The notes: generated by a model not told the origin, from the sequence alone. Shown: positions 42,440-51,450, counted from the stretch's first letter. The stretch is DNA of 64,000 nucleotides from Treponema_I sp045616125 (GCA_045616125.1 JAZLGC010000055.1:5095-69094); one strand, 5' to 3'. Translations and numbers: made by a program.

Positions 42440-43378
42440 ATGAAAGCAAAAGTCGAAAAAAAACCAAAGCCAAAAGTAACTTTGGTAGAGTTAAAAAAAC
42501 AGCGTTCATTAATCATTATTTCACTTATTCTGGTAGCCTACGGTTTAGTTTTCTATTACTGGCCTTTAACCGGCTGGCTTATGGCTTTTCAGAATTTCAA
42601 ACCAAGACTTGGTATATTACATTCAGAATTTATCGGGCTTGCTAAGTTCAAGTTCCTGTTTTCAGATAAAACATTTTTACGGGTAATCAGAAACACCTTC
42701 TGTATGGGTGTTATCAATCTGGTTACTACTACCTTTATGGCAATTTTCTTTGCCCTGGCTCTGAATGAACTTCGCCTTCGTGCTCCCAAAAAAATCATCC
42801 AGACCATTTCTTACATGCCGCACTTCCTCTCATGGATTATCGTAACCGGTATCCTTCATGACAGCCTTTCTGCCAGCGGTATCGTAAACGACCTGCTTCT
42901 TCATCTGGGGTGGGTAAAATCACCGGTTCCATTCTTTGCAAAGCCAAATATGTTCTGGGGAATTGTAACTTTTGCCCAGTGCTGGAAAGAGACTGGTTTT
43001 AATGCCATCGTATATCTGGCTGCCATTACAGCCATTGACCCGTGTATGTACGAAGCCGCCCGCATTGATGGTGCCGGACGCCTGCAGCAGATTAAATATG
43101 TAACTATTCCGTCGCTGATGCCAACCATCATCATTCTTTTGATTATGAACATCGGTAACGTTCTGAACGTTGGTTTTGAAGTTCAGTACCTGCTGGGTAA
43201 CGGTCTTGTTCAGCGCGTATCACAGACAATTGATATTTACGTACTTAACTGGGGTATCAGTCAGAATGACTTCTCTCTTGGTACTGCAGCCGGTATTTTC
43301 AAATCTGCAGTAAGTATTGTTCTTATCGTTATCTTTAATAATCTGGCTAAAAAAGTCGGTGAAGAATCTCTGTTCTGA
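42440..43378 (+). CDS. Sugar ABC transporter permease, LplB-like
   Basis: The 312-residue inner-membrane protein has six hydrophobic segments and the coupling loop YEAARIDGAGRLQQIKYVTIPSL. CAGGAG precedes the ATG at 42440; the frame extending up to 42347 runs through the hairpins and is rejected. It is the first permease of the importer and forms a heterodimer with the next gene product. No ATPase gene is present in the operon. Confidence 0.9.
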   Translation: MKAKVEKKPKPKVTLVELKKQRSLIIISLILVAYGLVFYYWPLTGWLMAFQNFKPRLGILHSEFIGLAKFKFLFSDKTFLRVIRNTFCMGVINLVTTTFMAIFFALALNELRLRAPKKIIQTISYMPHFLSWIIVTGILHDSLSASGIVNDLLLHLGWVKSPVPFFAKPNMFWGIVTFAQCWKETGFNAIVYLAAITAIDPCMYEAARIDGAGRLQQIKYVTIPSLMPTIIILLIMNIGNVLNVGFEVQYLLGNGLVQRVSQTIDIYVLNWGISQNDFSLGTAAGIFKSAVSIVLIVIFNNLAKKVGEESLF

Positions 43379-43392
43379 TACGAGGTAAAAAA

Positions 43393-44286
43393 ATGGCAAG
43401 TAAAATGAAGTTGACTACTGAAGAAGTAATCCTTGAAATATTCAATGTTGTATTCATGACCTGCTTTGTTACTATTACCGTATATCCGGTTCTTAATACT
43501 CTGGCAGTGTCTTTTAACGAAGGTATTGACGCCGTTCGTGGCGGTATTTATCTGTGGCCACGTGTGTTCACCCTTAAAAACTACCGCACGGTATTCCATA
43601 TGGAAAACCTGCTGACTGGTGCAAAGATTTCAGTACTTCGTACTGTTATCGGTTCTCTTAGCGCTTTGTTTGTAAATGCACTCCTTGCATTTGTTGTAAG
43701 CCGTAAGAACTATCTGTTCCGCAGTCAGCTTTCTCTGTTCTGGCTTATCACCATGTATGTAAACGGTGGTCTGATTCCTGTATTCCTGCTGTACCGCAAC
43801 CTGAAACTGACCGGTACTTTCTGGGTATATGTTGTTCCCGGTATGGTTAGTGCATGGAATATGCTGGTAATCAGAACCTTTATGGAAGGTATTCCAGACA
43901 GCCTTGAAGAATCTGCCCAGCTTGATGGTGCAGGGTATATGACCATCTTCTTCAAGATTATTTCGCCCCTTTGTAAACCGGTATATGCAACAATCCTCCT
44001 GTTCATTGCCGTAGGTCATTGGAACTCATGGTTTGATGCCATGATTTACAACCGCCTGAAAACTCAATATACAACACTGCAGTATGAGTTGATGAAACTG
44101 CTCAGTTCCGTAATGCAGCAAAGCGGAAGTGCAGATTCAGCAAAGAATGCTACGGCAGCTTCGGTTACTCCTGTTACCATTCGCGCCGCAGCCAGTGTTG
44201 TAACCATGGTACCGATTATCATGCTGTATCCGTTCCTCCAGCAGTACTTCCAGACCGGTCTTACCATCGGTGGTGTAAAGGGGTAA
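43393..44286 (+). CDS. Sugar ABC transporter permease, LplC/YtcP-like
   Basis: This 297-residue permease has the coupling motif LEESAQLDGAGYMTIFFKIISPL and the GHWNSWFDAMIYNR segment, like the permease at 27.2 kb. GAGG lies 8 nt upstream of the ATG. It completes the putative xylo-oligosaccharide channel. The GH10 gene follows after 4 nt. Confidence 0.9.
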   Translation: MASKMKLTTEEVILEIFNVVFMTCFVTITVYPVLNTLAVSFNEGIDAVRGGIYLWPRVFTLKNYRTVFHMENLLTGAKISVLRTVIGSLSALFVNALLAFVVSRKNYLFRSQLSLFWLITMYVNGGLIPVFLLYRNLKLTGTFWVYVVPGMVSAWNMLVIRTFMEGIPDSLEESAQLDGAGYMTIFFKIISPLCKPVYATILLFIAVGHWNSWFDAMIYNRLKTQYTTLQYELMKLLSSVMQQSGSADSAKNATAASVTPVTIRAAASVVTMVPIIMLYPFLQQYFQTGLTIGGVKG

Positions 44287-44290
44287 AAAG

Positions 44291-45535
44291 ATGAATACGT
44301 TGCAGTGCAGAAGTGCACAGATGACAGTTCGGCTGGTGGATAAAAACGGCCAGCCGGTGAATGAAACTGCAGTGAAAGCTCAGTTGACAAATCATGAGTT
44401 CCTATTTGGCTGCACTGCCAACGCATTTGTCGAATATTTGACTGCAAAAGATGAAGATGTTAAGGCCAAGGCTTTTGATAAAACAGAAAAATGGCTGAAA
44501 CTCTTTAATTATGCTACTGTCCAGGTATATTGGGGAATTTTTGAACCTGAAGAAGGCAAAACCATGCATGATCCTATCATGCAGACTGCCCGGTACCTGA
44601 AAGATAGAAATATTACGTTAAAGGGCCATCCGCTGTGCTGGCATACGGTCTGCGCAGACTGGCTCATGAAGTATGATAACAAGACGATTCTTGAAAAACA
44701 GCTGGCCCGTATCCGCCGTGAAGTAGGGGATTTTGCAGGTCTTATTGACGCCTGGGATGTAATTAACGAAACAGTCATCATGGATAAGTTTGACCGCTAT
44801 GATAATGCTGTTACCCGCATCTGCCGCGAACATGGTAAATATGCCCTGATTAAAATGGTTTTTGATGAAGCTCATAAAACCAATCCAACGGCAAATCTGC
44901 TGCTTAATGACTTTAATATGTCTGAAGCCTATGTAGAAGTTCTGAAACGCAGTCTTGATGCCGGTGTTCCTATTACCTGTATCGGATTGCAGTCACATCA
45001 GCACCAGGGCTACTGGGGCATCGACAAAATTGAAGAAGTATTAAGCCGTTTTGAGCCACTGGGGCTTCCCATTCATTTTACAGAGAATACTCTTGTTTCA
45101 GGCCCGCTTGTTCCGCCGGAAATTGATGACTTGAACGACTGGCACTATGACAAAACTGATTGGGGAATGGAATACGAAGAACGCCAGAAGCGGGAAATGA
45201 TGGAAATGTACAGCCATGTATTTGAACATCATCCGCAGGTTACCGGGTTTACTACCTGGGACTTTCAGGACGGTATGTGGCTGAATGCGCCAAGCGGTCT
45301 TCTCCGCACTGACGGCAGTACCAAACTGTGTTATGAAGGGCTTGATTCCCTTATTAACGGCAAATGGCGGACTTGTGTTGACGGACGCACCGGCAGTAAC
45401 GGCTGTATGGAGTTGGCTGGAATTCGAGGAGAGTACGAAATTACAACTGCCAGCGGGCTGAAGGGAACCGTAAAACTGAGTCAGGCTGCCGCAGAGGCAA
45501 GTAAGAACGAACCAGTTACCGTTGTCCTGAAGTAG
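44291..45535 (+). CDS. Intracellular glycoside hydrolase family 10 xylanase
   Basis: The 414-residue protein is a GH10 (beta/alpha)8 enzyme. The acid/base Glu160 is in WDVINE and the nucleophile Glu265 in HFTENTLVS; GHPLCWHTVC, LLLNDFN, GLQSHQHQGYW and TTWDFQDGMWL are further subsite strands. There is no signal peptide, so it acts in the cytoplasm, presumably cutting imported xylo-oligosaccharides. A short N-terminal beta segment (MTVRLVDKNGQPV) and a ~60-residue C-terminal tail flank the barrel. The ABC-permease-GH10 order matches the xynEFG/xynA2 arrangement known in Geobacillus. Confidence 0.92.
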   Translation: MNTLQCRSAQMTVRLVDKNGQPVNETAVKAQLTNHEFLFGCTANAFVEYLTAKDEDVKAKAFDKTEKWLKLFNYATVQVYWGIFEPEEGKTMHDPIMQTARYLKDRNITLKGHPLCWHTVCADWLMKYDNKTILEKQLARIRREVGDFAGLIDAWDVINETVIMDKFDRYDNAVTRICREHGKYALIKMVFDEAHKTNPTANLLLNDFNMSEAYVEVLKRSLDAGVPITCIGLQSHQHQGYWGIDKIEEVLSRFEPLGLPIHFTENTLVSGPLVPPEIDDLNDWHYDKTDWGMEYEERQKREMMEMYSHVFEHHPQVTGFTTWDFQDGMWLNAPSGLLRTDGSTKLCYEGLDSLINGKWRTCVDGRTGSNGCMELAGIRGEYEITTASGLKGTVKLSQAAAEASKNEPVTVVLK

Positions 45536-45539
45536 CCGG

Positions 45540-45749
45540 GATGCTGAAACGAGTTCAGCATGACAGCAACATTTGTCATCCAGAGATGCTGAAACGAGTT
45601 CAGCATGACAGCATTATTTGTCATCCAGAGATGCTGAAACGAGTTCAGCATGACAGCGCTTGCGTCATCCCGGGATGCTGAAACGAGTTCAGCATGACAG
45701 CATTATTTGTCATCCCGAACTTGTTTCGGGATCCCTGAGCCTGTCGAAG
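45540..45749. repeat. Tandem 45-nt hairpin repeats
   Basis: Four copies of GATGCTGAAACGAGTTCAG + CATGACAG begin at 45540, 45585, 45630 and 45674 (period 45, 45, 44). Each holds an 8-bp stem ATGCTGAA/TTCAGCAT with loop ACGAG. The linkers (GTCATCC-type) are almost identical. The array ends in a second hairpin family, CCCGAA/TTCGGG (45714-45730). A single copy sits at 24224-24250. Confidence 0.85.
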
Positions 45750-45761
45750 TGGCCTGCATTT

Positions 45762-47363
45762 TTACCTTGTATTCGTCTGTTTTCTGAATTTTGCCGGGGT
45801 TACTCCATAAAAGTTGATGAACTTTTCTATGAAGTAATCCAGATCTTTATAACCTACTTCCTCGGCAATCTCATAAATTCTTTTATCCGTTTTAATCAAA
45901 AGATCGCAGGCCTTTTCTGCCCGAATGCGGTTCAAATGGTCCTTGAATGATTCATTGAACTGTTTCCGGAAAATCTGACCTAAATATGCCGCATTAATGT
46001 AATATTTCTGGCTCAATTCTTTCAGGGTAATGTTTTCCCGGTAGTTCTGCTTCATATCGTTTTCAATATCTGCCAGTAATCCCTTAGCCTGATTACCTCG
46101 TAATTGAGCCAGATAGGCAGCAAATTCCTGCAGAAACAGCTCAATGTTCCGGGCATTTTCTTCCAGAAACAGCTCTTCCAGGGCATTCTGGCTGATACTT
46201 TCAAATATTTCAGTCTGATTGATATTCTGGTCCAGTTCATCAGCCAGATGTATCAGACTGTAAAAAATATAGCTGACAATTAGATTTGCATTGGTGTAGT
46301 CAGCTTTTTCCAGAGTATAAAAAAGATTCTGGGCATTGGTTCTGATTTCATCTTTATTGTTCTGTTCAACTGCTGTTATCAGAGCATCGGCCTGATTCTT
46401 TGCGGTTTTGTTTTCTTCCAGATTAAGGCTGCCAGTATCTGGCTTTAGTTGGGTAAGGGCATCCATATTTGATATGGTGCGGCTGATACTCATACTGCGG
46501 ACAGAACGGCAGACTGACTCAATGTCGGGAACTTTGTTACCCACAAAGAACTGCAGCGGCATATCAAAGGTTTCTGTCAGATGTTCCCGCAAAAAACGTA
46601 TGAAATTTGCTTCTCCCAATTCTGTACGTTCATACAGAACACTGCGCTGTGCCATGGCTTTGTCCAAAATAAGGCCAATATCGTAACTGGCAGTCCGGAC
46701 AAAAATATGGTACAGAACCCGCAGTTCATCCTGGGGAAAATGCGCTACCACTTTATCATACAGACGTTTCAAATGGCTTAATTTCTGTTCTTCAGTAAGT
46801 CCTGCCATTTCAGGCGCCATCGGGTTTATCTCAATGGAAATATACCGGCAGTCGGGGCAATCCCCGATAAGACTTTTTACGTAGGCAACATTGTTTGAAT
46901 CAAACTGGCCGTACAGCATGGGAACAAGATTCTGGGTAAAGAATTCCTTCTGGTACCGGTCATCCTTTTCCTGGTTCAGCTGCTTCTGTTCGTGCTGTTT
47001 ACTGGCTTTAGCCAGGGCACCCAAAAGTTCCTGGGTATTGATGGGTTTTAAAAGATAATCGATACACTGATACTGCATGGCCGTTCTTGCATAGCCAAAA
47101 TCGTTGTAGCCGGACAGAATGATGAATTCCACATCTTTTTTGATTTCTTTGCGCACTTTTTCAAGCAGTTGCAGACCGGTCATTTCTGGCATCCTGATAT
47201 CTGCAATAACAAGGTCTACCTGTGATTCCCTGATAAATTCAAAGGCTTCCACTGGAGAATTGGATTTATGTACGATTTCAAATCCCAGTTCATTCCAGTC
47301 TATAACTTTGCTTAAACCTTCGATAATAAATGGCTCGTCGTCAACAAGAAGTACTTTAATCAT
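45762..47363 (-). CDS. YesN-like response regulator with AraC output domain
   Basis: The 533-residue protein has a receiver (1-~120, Asp55 in LVIADIRMPE), a long middle, and a C-terminal AraC HTH (ITLKELSQKYYINAAYLGQIF and RIYEIAEEVGYKDLDYFIEKF). The ATG at 47363 is chosen, after AAGGAT; a TTG two codons earlier is less likely. It pairs with the kinase upstream. Its target is not obvious: it is convergent with the xylanase operon, and other transporter genes may lie elsewhere. Confidence 0.9.
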   Translation of the reverse strand: MIKVLLVDDEPFIIEGLSKVIDWNELGFEIVHKSNSPVEAFEFIRESQVDLVIADIRMPEMTGLQLLEKVRKEIKKDVEFIILSGYNDFGYARTAMQYQCIDYLLKPINTQELLGALAKASKQHEQKQLNQEKDDRYQKEFFTQNLVPMLYGQFDSNNVAYVKSLIGDCPDCRYISIEINPMAPEMAGLTEEQKLSHLKRLYDKVVAHFPQDELRVLYHIFVRTASYDIGLILDKAMAQRSVLYERTELGEANFIRFLREHLTETFDMPLQFFVGNKVPDIESVCRSVRSMSISRTISNMDALTQLKPDTGSLNLEENKTAKNQADALITAVEQNNKDEIRTNAQNLFYTLEKADYTNANLIVSYIFYSLIHLADELDQNINQTEIFESISQNALEELFLEENARNIELFLQEFAAYLAQLRGNQAKGLLADIENDMKQNYRENITLKELSQKYYINAAYLGQIFRKQFNESFKDHLNRIRAEKACDLLIKTDKRIYEIAEEVGYKDLDYFIEKFINFYGVTPAKFRKQTNTR

Positions 47364-47372
47364 ACACAATCC

Positions 47373-49157
47373 TTAAGAAAGAAGTTTCATCAGATCAGCA
47401 GTGAACAAGGGAACCTTTAACGTTACGATAGTTCCGGAACCTTCTTCACTTTCTATGCTGTAAGAAATCTGCTCTTCAAAGAAGATATTCAGGCGAAGTG
47501 CCGTATTCAGCAAACCGATATGCCCGGTACGTCCCTGTATGGTATCCATAGTAACAGAAAACAGCTGCCTTTCAAGGTCAAAACATTTTTCTGCACTCAT
47601 CCCTTTGCCGGTATCCTCAATTTCCATAATGAAATTGTTTTCATCAGTATACACCCTTAAAAAAATCCAGGTACTGGTGCTTTTTGCTTCCATGCCGTGA
47701 ACACAGGCGTTTTCAATAAAGGTAACCAGTGCCAGTTTTGGAATCCGGAAATCGTAGCAGTTGTCATCTACTTCAATGCGGTACTGCAGTTTATTACCGA
47801 ACCGGTATTTCTGAAGTTCCAGATAGGCATCAATAAAACTCAGCTCATCACGTATCTTAACGCTGTCATTACCCCATTCCACATTCTGCCGTTCCATAAG
47901 GGCAAGTTTTTCTACCATGTCAGCTGTTTCCATTTCATTCTTGAGAACGGAGTGCATGCGGATACTCTCAAGGGCATTAAACAGAAAGTGAGGATTTATC
48001 TGACTGTGCAGTGCCTGCAGCTCAGCTTTCTGCCGTGCCAGGTTAGAGTCCTGCTGTTTAAGTTTCTGAATGTATTCATTTTCGATCATGGAATTCATTC
48101 GCTGAGCCATGTTGTTGTAACTGTTCATAAGACGGGTTATTTCGTCATTACCTGAAATATGGGTAACTTCAGGCATTTTGCTGTCGCTGGTGGCTGCCCG
48201 TGATACGGTTTCTTCAAGTGTTCCCAGCCGCAGAATGAACGACTGATTAATAAGTCTGGTAAAGGCAAATGGCATAAGCAGATTGAGAATAATCAGAAAG
48301 ACAATCAGGTTTCCGTTTCGGGTTATACCATGGGCAACGGCCAGTGGAATGGGCATGACGTACAGATTCCAGGTGGTGCCGTATATTTCGATTTCACGAT
48401 GAAGAGCACATTTTTCTGCAATTCCCGGGTCAAAGGGCGCAAAATCGAGCAGCTGATTGTTTTCCATGGCGTTGGAAAGCAGAATGTGGTCTCCGCTTAC
48501 CACGTAGATATCGGTTTCAAAGCGGGATTTTTCCAGAGTACGGACCAGAGCATTGTAATCAAGGTCAATCCTCAGTACTGACCGTGCTGACTTACTGTAG
48601 TGGTCCATGATTTTTACTATGGAAATCAGTCGTTTTGACTGGGTAAAATTAAAGACGAATTCATCGATGATGTTGTAAGTTCGGTTGGCGTCCAGACTCT
48701 GGTACCAGTCAGAGTTTTCAACAGAAGAAAGTTTCTGAAAATTTCCTCCGTTCAGTACCGATTCATTATCGGCGAATATGGTGGTTTTAAAGCTGTATTT
48801 TGCAAGAACCGTTTCAAAAAGAGATTCTTTCATTAACTGCAACTGATGGACAAAGTAGTCATAGGGGTCATCATGTTCTGTTACTATGAACTCATTAATG
48901 TACCGGTTGCTGTGGATATTGTTTGCAAGGTGGATAGGGTAATCAAAGGCATCCTGCAGGGTGTATGAAACAGAATCGGCAATTTTCCCGATGGTTTCTT
49001 CGTTGTTCCGTGCTTCAGTACGGATCAGAGATACCAGCAGAAGACTGTCGGTGAGGAGCAACGGCAGAATTACGCAGAAAACCTGAACAAGATTCAGTTT
49101 TTTCCGCAAACTCAGGGAATCAAGTTTTTCAATAATTATCTTCTGCAACCGCGTCAT
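47373..49157 (-). CDS. YesM-like sensor histidine kinase
   Basis: The 594-residue kinase has transmembrane helices near 20-45 and 285-305 enclosing a Cache-like sensor region, a HAMP linker, and a His_kinase domain with the phosphoacceptor His around residue 390 in QINPHFLFNALES plus a HATPase fold (FIENACVHGM, EDTGKGM, GHIGLLNTALRL). It sits 9 nt upstream of its response regulator gene. The ATG lies 8 nt after TATAAT without a Shine-Dalgarno site. Confidence 0.92.
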   Translation of the reverse strand: MTRLQKIIIEKLDSLSLRKKLNLVQVFCVILPLLLTDSLLLVSLIRTEARNNEETIGKIADSVSYTLQDAFDYPIHLANNIHSNRYINEFIVTEHDDPYDYFVHQLQLMKESLFETVLAKYSFKTTIFADNESVLNGGNFQKLSSVENSDWYQSLDANRTYNIIDEFVFNFTQSKRLISIVKIMDHYSKSARSVLRIDLDYNALVRTLEKSRFETDIYVVSGDHILLSNAMENNQLLDFAPFDPGIAEKCALHREIEIYGTTWNLYVMPIPLAVAHGITRNGNLIVFLIILNLLMPFAFTRLINQSFILRLGTLEETVSRAATSDSKMPEVTHISGNDEITRLMNSYNNMAQRMNSMIENEYIQKLKQQDSNLARQKAELQALHSQINPHFLFNALESIRMHSVLKNEMETADMVEKLALMERQNVEWGNDSVKIRDELSFIDAYLELQKYRFGNKLQYRIEVDDNCYDFRIPKLALVTFIENACVHGMEAKSTSTWIFLRVYTDENNFIMEIEDTGKGMSAEKCFDLERQLFSVTMDTIQGRTGHIGLLNTALRLNIFFEEQISYSIESEEGSGTIVTLKVPLFTADLMKLLS

Positions 49158-49165
49158 AGTACATC

Positions 49166-49171
49166 ATTATA
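49166..49171 (-). promoter_or_regulatory. -10 element of the second YesM/YesN operon
   Basis: On the minus strand a perfect TATAAT (49171-49166) ends 8 nt before the kinase ATG. No clear -35 is seen. The leader would be one or two nucleotides. Confidence 0.5.
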
Positions 49172-49247
49172 CCGAATCCACGCGCAAATTGCATGTGATT
49201 AAGCTGTCATGTACTGGATATGAGGGGAAATGAGACATAAAGATAGT

Positions 49248-49379
49248 TGTGAATGACAGCCGTAGTGCAGGTTCTGTATCGTTGAGGTATTGCAGCCAGC
49301 GAGCGAAGCGAGTCGAAATACCAATTGGGCTGCACCACCGAAGACGATACAGGTTCTGTACGGAAGGCTGCCATTCACA
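49248..49379. other. Highly structured intergenic element, possible ncRNA or mobile repeat
   Basis: Nested arms span 132 nt: TGTGAATGACAGCC (49248-49261) with GGCTGCCATTCACA (49366-49379, one mismatch); CTGTATCGT (49274-49282) with ACGATACAG (49344-49352); GGTATT (49286-49291) with AATACC (49317-49322). GCAGCC (49292-49297) can also pair with GGCTGC (49328-49333), which crosses the GGTATT helix and would form a pseudoknot or an alternative fold. The core contains GCGAGCGAAGCGAGTCG. An A-run follows. Confidence 0.6.
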
Positions 49380-49399
49380 AAAAAAACTTATTAAAACAG

Positions 49400-49443
49400 T
49401 TGACAGAAGGTTCGCTACATGATAGGTTAATTACATAAGTAAT
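49400..49443 (+). promoter_or_regulatory. GntR operon promoter and likely autoregulatory operator
   Basis: A consensus -35 TTGACA (49400-49405) precedes TAGGTT (49423-49428) by 17 bp. Just downstream, ATTAC-ATAA-GTAAT (49430-49443) is a perfect palindromic site at the expected start of transcription, suitable for the GntR repressor encoded next. Confidence 0.65.
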
Positions 49444-49467
49444 GAACCACCGAAGTAAGGAGGTAGT

Positions 49468-49827
49468 GTGCTGACAGATGATAAATCTATCTACCTGCAG
49501 ATTGCAGAGCGGATAGAAAACGACATACTCCGGGACATCGTACTTGAAGAAGAACAGGTCCCCAGTACCAATGAGCTTGCGCGGACCCTTGCCATTAACC
49601 CGGCAACCGCCGCAAAGGGAATCAACATCCTGGTTGATCAGGGCATTCTGTATAAAAAAAGGGGAATCGGTATGTTTGTGTCTGCTGGAGCAAAAGAAAA
49701 AATCCTGAACCGCCGCAAAGGGGAATTTCAGGAAACATTTGTATCAACCCTTCTAAAAGAAGCAAAAAGTTTGGGAATTACTCGTGAAGAAGTAATTCAG
49801 ATGATTCAGAAATCAGAAGAAAACTAA
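49468..49827 (+). CDS. GntR-family repressor, YtrA type
   Basis: The 119-residue protein is almost only a winged helix-turn-helix (about 8-72: IYLQIAERIENDILRDIV, PSTNELARTLAINPATAAKGINIL), followed by a short helical dimerisation tail, which is the YtrA subfamily architecture. It starts at GTG 49468 after AAGGAGG. YtrA-type repressors control the ABC transporter operon they begin, as here. Confidence 0.92.
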   Translation: MLTDDKSIYLQIAERIENDILRDIVLEEEQVPSTNELARTLAINPATAAKGINILVDQGILYKKRGIGMFVSAGAKEKILNRRKGEFQETFVSTLLKEAKSLGITREEVIQMIQKSEEN

Positions 49828-49840
49828 TCTGGAGGAAAAT

Positions 49841-50722
49841 ATGGAAGCATTAGTTTGTAAAGACATCAGCAAAAAATACGGTATTAAAACCGTTCTTAAT
49901 ACTACGAACCTTACGTTTGAAAAAGGCAAAATCTACGGACTTATCGGCCGGAACGGAGCCGGAAAAACCACACTGCTTTCAATAATGAGCGCGCAGAATC
50001 CTGCAACCACCGGTACCGTAACCGTTTGTGACCAGCCGGTTTGGGAGAATCGTCAGGGTCTTGATCACCTGTGCTTCTCTCGTGAAATCAACAACGGCGG
50101 TCAGCAGAACTACATTGCCAACATGAAAGTTAAGGCCTACCTGGATGCAGCAGCCCGTCATTATGTTCACTGGGATGCAGAGATGGCCTCAAAACTGGTG
50201 AAGGCTTTTGGTCTTGATGAAAAAAAGAAGCTGTCAAAACTTTCAAAAGGTATGCTCAGCATGATTACCATCATTATTGCCATGGCAAGTAAAGCAGATT
50301 TTACTTTTATGGATGAACCTGTTGCCGGCCTTGATGTAGTAGTCCGTGATCAGTTCTACCGCATGGTCATTGACGAAAACATGGCAACCGGCCGCTGTTT
50401 TATCATCAGTACCCACATTATTGACGAAGCTTCCAATGTATTTGAAGAAGTAGTGATGATTGACAAAGGTTCTGTTATTGCAGAGGAAAATACTGCTGAA
50501 CTGCTGGATCGTGCCTACACCGTAAATGGCCTTTCAGAAACGGTTGATGCAGCAGTTGCCGGTATGGAACAGTATGGCGCTCATATGAACGGCCGCTCTA
50601 AAACAGTAACCGTTCTTCTGAAAGAAGGTCAGCAGTTATCGCAAAACCCTGATCTGACCATAACCAAACCTACTTTGCAGCAGTTCTTTGTAGCCCGCTG
50701 CGGTGCAGAAAGCCTGCTGTAA
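49841..50722 (+). CDS. ABC transporter ATP-binding protein, YtrB-like
   Basis: The 293-residue ATPase has Walker A GRNGAGKTT (36-44), the signature LSKGMLSMI typical of YtrB/BcrA-related exporters, Walker B FTFMDEPVAGLD and switch His in ISTHIIDEA. A ~70-residue C-terminal extension follows. It lies 13 nt after the GntR gene with GGAGG upstream and should work with the two membrane proteins downstream, probably as an exporter responding to envelope stress. Confidence 0.9.
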   Translation: MEALVCKDISKKYGIKTVLNTTNLTFEKGKIYGLIGRNGAGKTTLLSIMSAQNPATTGTVTVCDQPVWENRQGLDHLCFSREINNGGQQNYIANMKVKAYLDAAARHYVHWDAEMASKLVKAFGLDEKKKLSKLSKGMLSMITIIIAMASKADFTFMDEPVAGLDVVVRDQFYRMVIDENMATGRCFIISTHIIDEASNVFEEVVMIDKGSVIAEENTAELLDRAYTVNGLSETVDAAVAGMEQYGAHMNGRSKTVTVLLKEGQQLSQNPDLTITKPTLQQFFVARCGAESLL

Positions 50723-50751
50723 TCCAGCGTAATGGATAAGGAGAAATACTT

Positions 50752-51435
50752 ATGAAAAACCGTTCATTATCTTTCTGGATTATTGAGGCTTGCAAAACAA
50801 GTGCCATGACCATCGGTGTCAGTTTTGTATATATGCTTTTCATGGGATACGTACAGGCTGATTCAATTCAATCGGTACACAATCTTATCTCTGCCGGATT
50901 TCCTTTCTATGCACTGATGCAGTTTGTTTTTCTTGCCCGTTTTTCCCTGATGGTAGGTCAGGAATACATTCCACTGTGTCTTTCCTTTGGCGAAACCCGT
51001 AAAAATGTCATGGCTAATACCATCATTTCACTGGTACTGCAACTGGTTGCTGCAACTGTGGTGTTGGGAGTTCTGCTGTTTGTTTCTGCTTCTGGAGAAG
51101 GTCAGGATTCCATTCTTAATGAAATTATCCGGAACCGTGCATGGGCTGTATGCGGCCTGTTTACTGTTGAACTTTTGCCCATTGCTGTCAGTTTTCTTGC
51201 ATCGAATATCAGCCTGATAACTGATGGTCGCAGCATGAACTGGTTGCCCTTTGTAACCATTTTTGGTTCTATGCTGATTGCCATGGTCGCATTCGTTTTG
51301 TTCATGTTCTTTATAGATTCCTGGAGTGGAAACTGGCTGGTTGTAGTGATTCCGATGATTGTTGATGTCATTTGTCTGGCTGCGGGACTGATATGGCTGA
51401 AACAGATCCTGAAAAAATATCAGGTATCTCTTTGA
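50752..51435 (+). CDS. Putative ABC exporter membrane subunit
   Basis: The 227-residue protein has six hydrophobic segments and a cytoplasmic SFGETRKNVM loop after the second segment. The same LS-GETRK phrase occurs at a similar place in the next gene product, so the two look like paralogous half-size permeases. AAGGAG precedes the ATG. I do not recognise a named family beyond ABC-2-like membrane proteins. Confidence 0.75.
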   Translation: MKNRSLSFWIIEACKTSAMTIGVSFVYMLFMGYVQADSIQSVHNLISAGFPFYALMQFVFLARFSLMVGQEYIPLCLSFGETRKNVMANTIISLVLQLVAATVVLGVLLFVSASGEGQDSILNEIIRNRAWAVCGLFTVELLPIAVSFLASNISLITDGRSMNWLPFVTIFGSMLIAMVAFVLFMFFIDSWSGNWLVVVIPMIVDVICLAAGLIWLKQILKKYQVSL

Positions 51436-51450
51436 TGAATGGAGAAAACA

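Noticed and set aside
44291..45535. Secreted xylanase
   Set aside because: The GH10 protein begins with no hydrophobic signal segment or lipobox, so it is annotated as intracellular.
45540..45749. CRISPR array
   Set aside because: The repeated units are regular, but the sequences between repeats are nearly identical short linkers rather than unique 30-40 nt spacers, and no cas genes are near.
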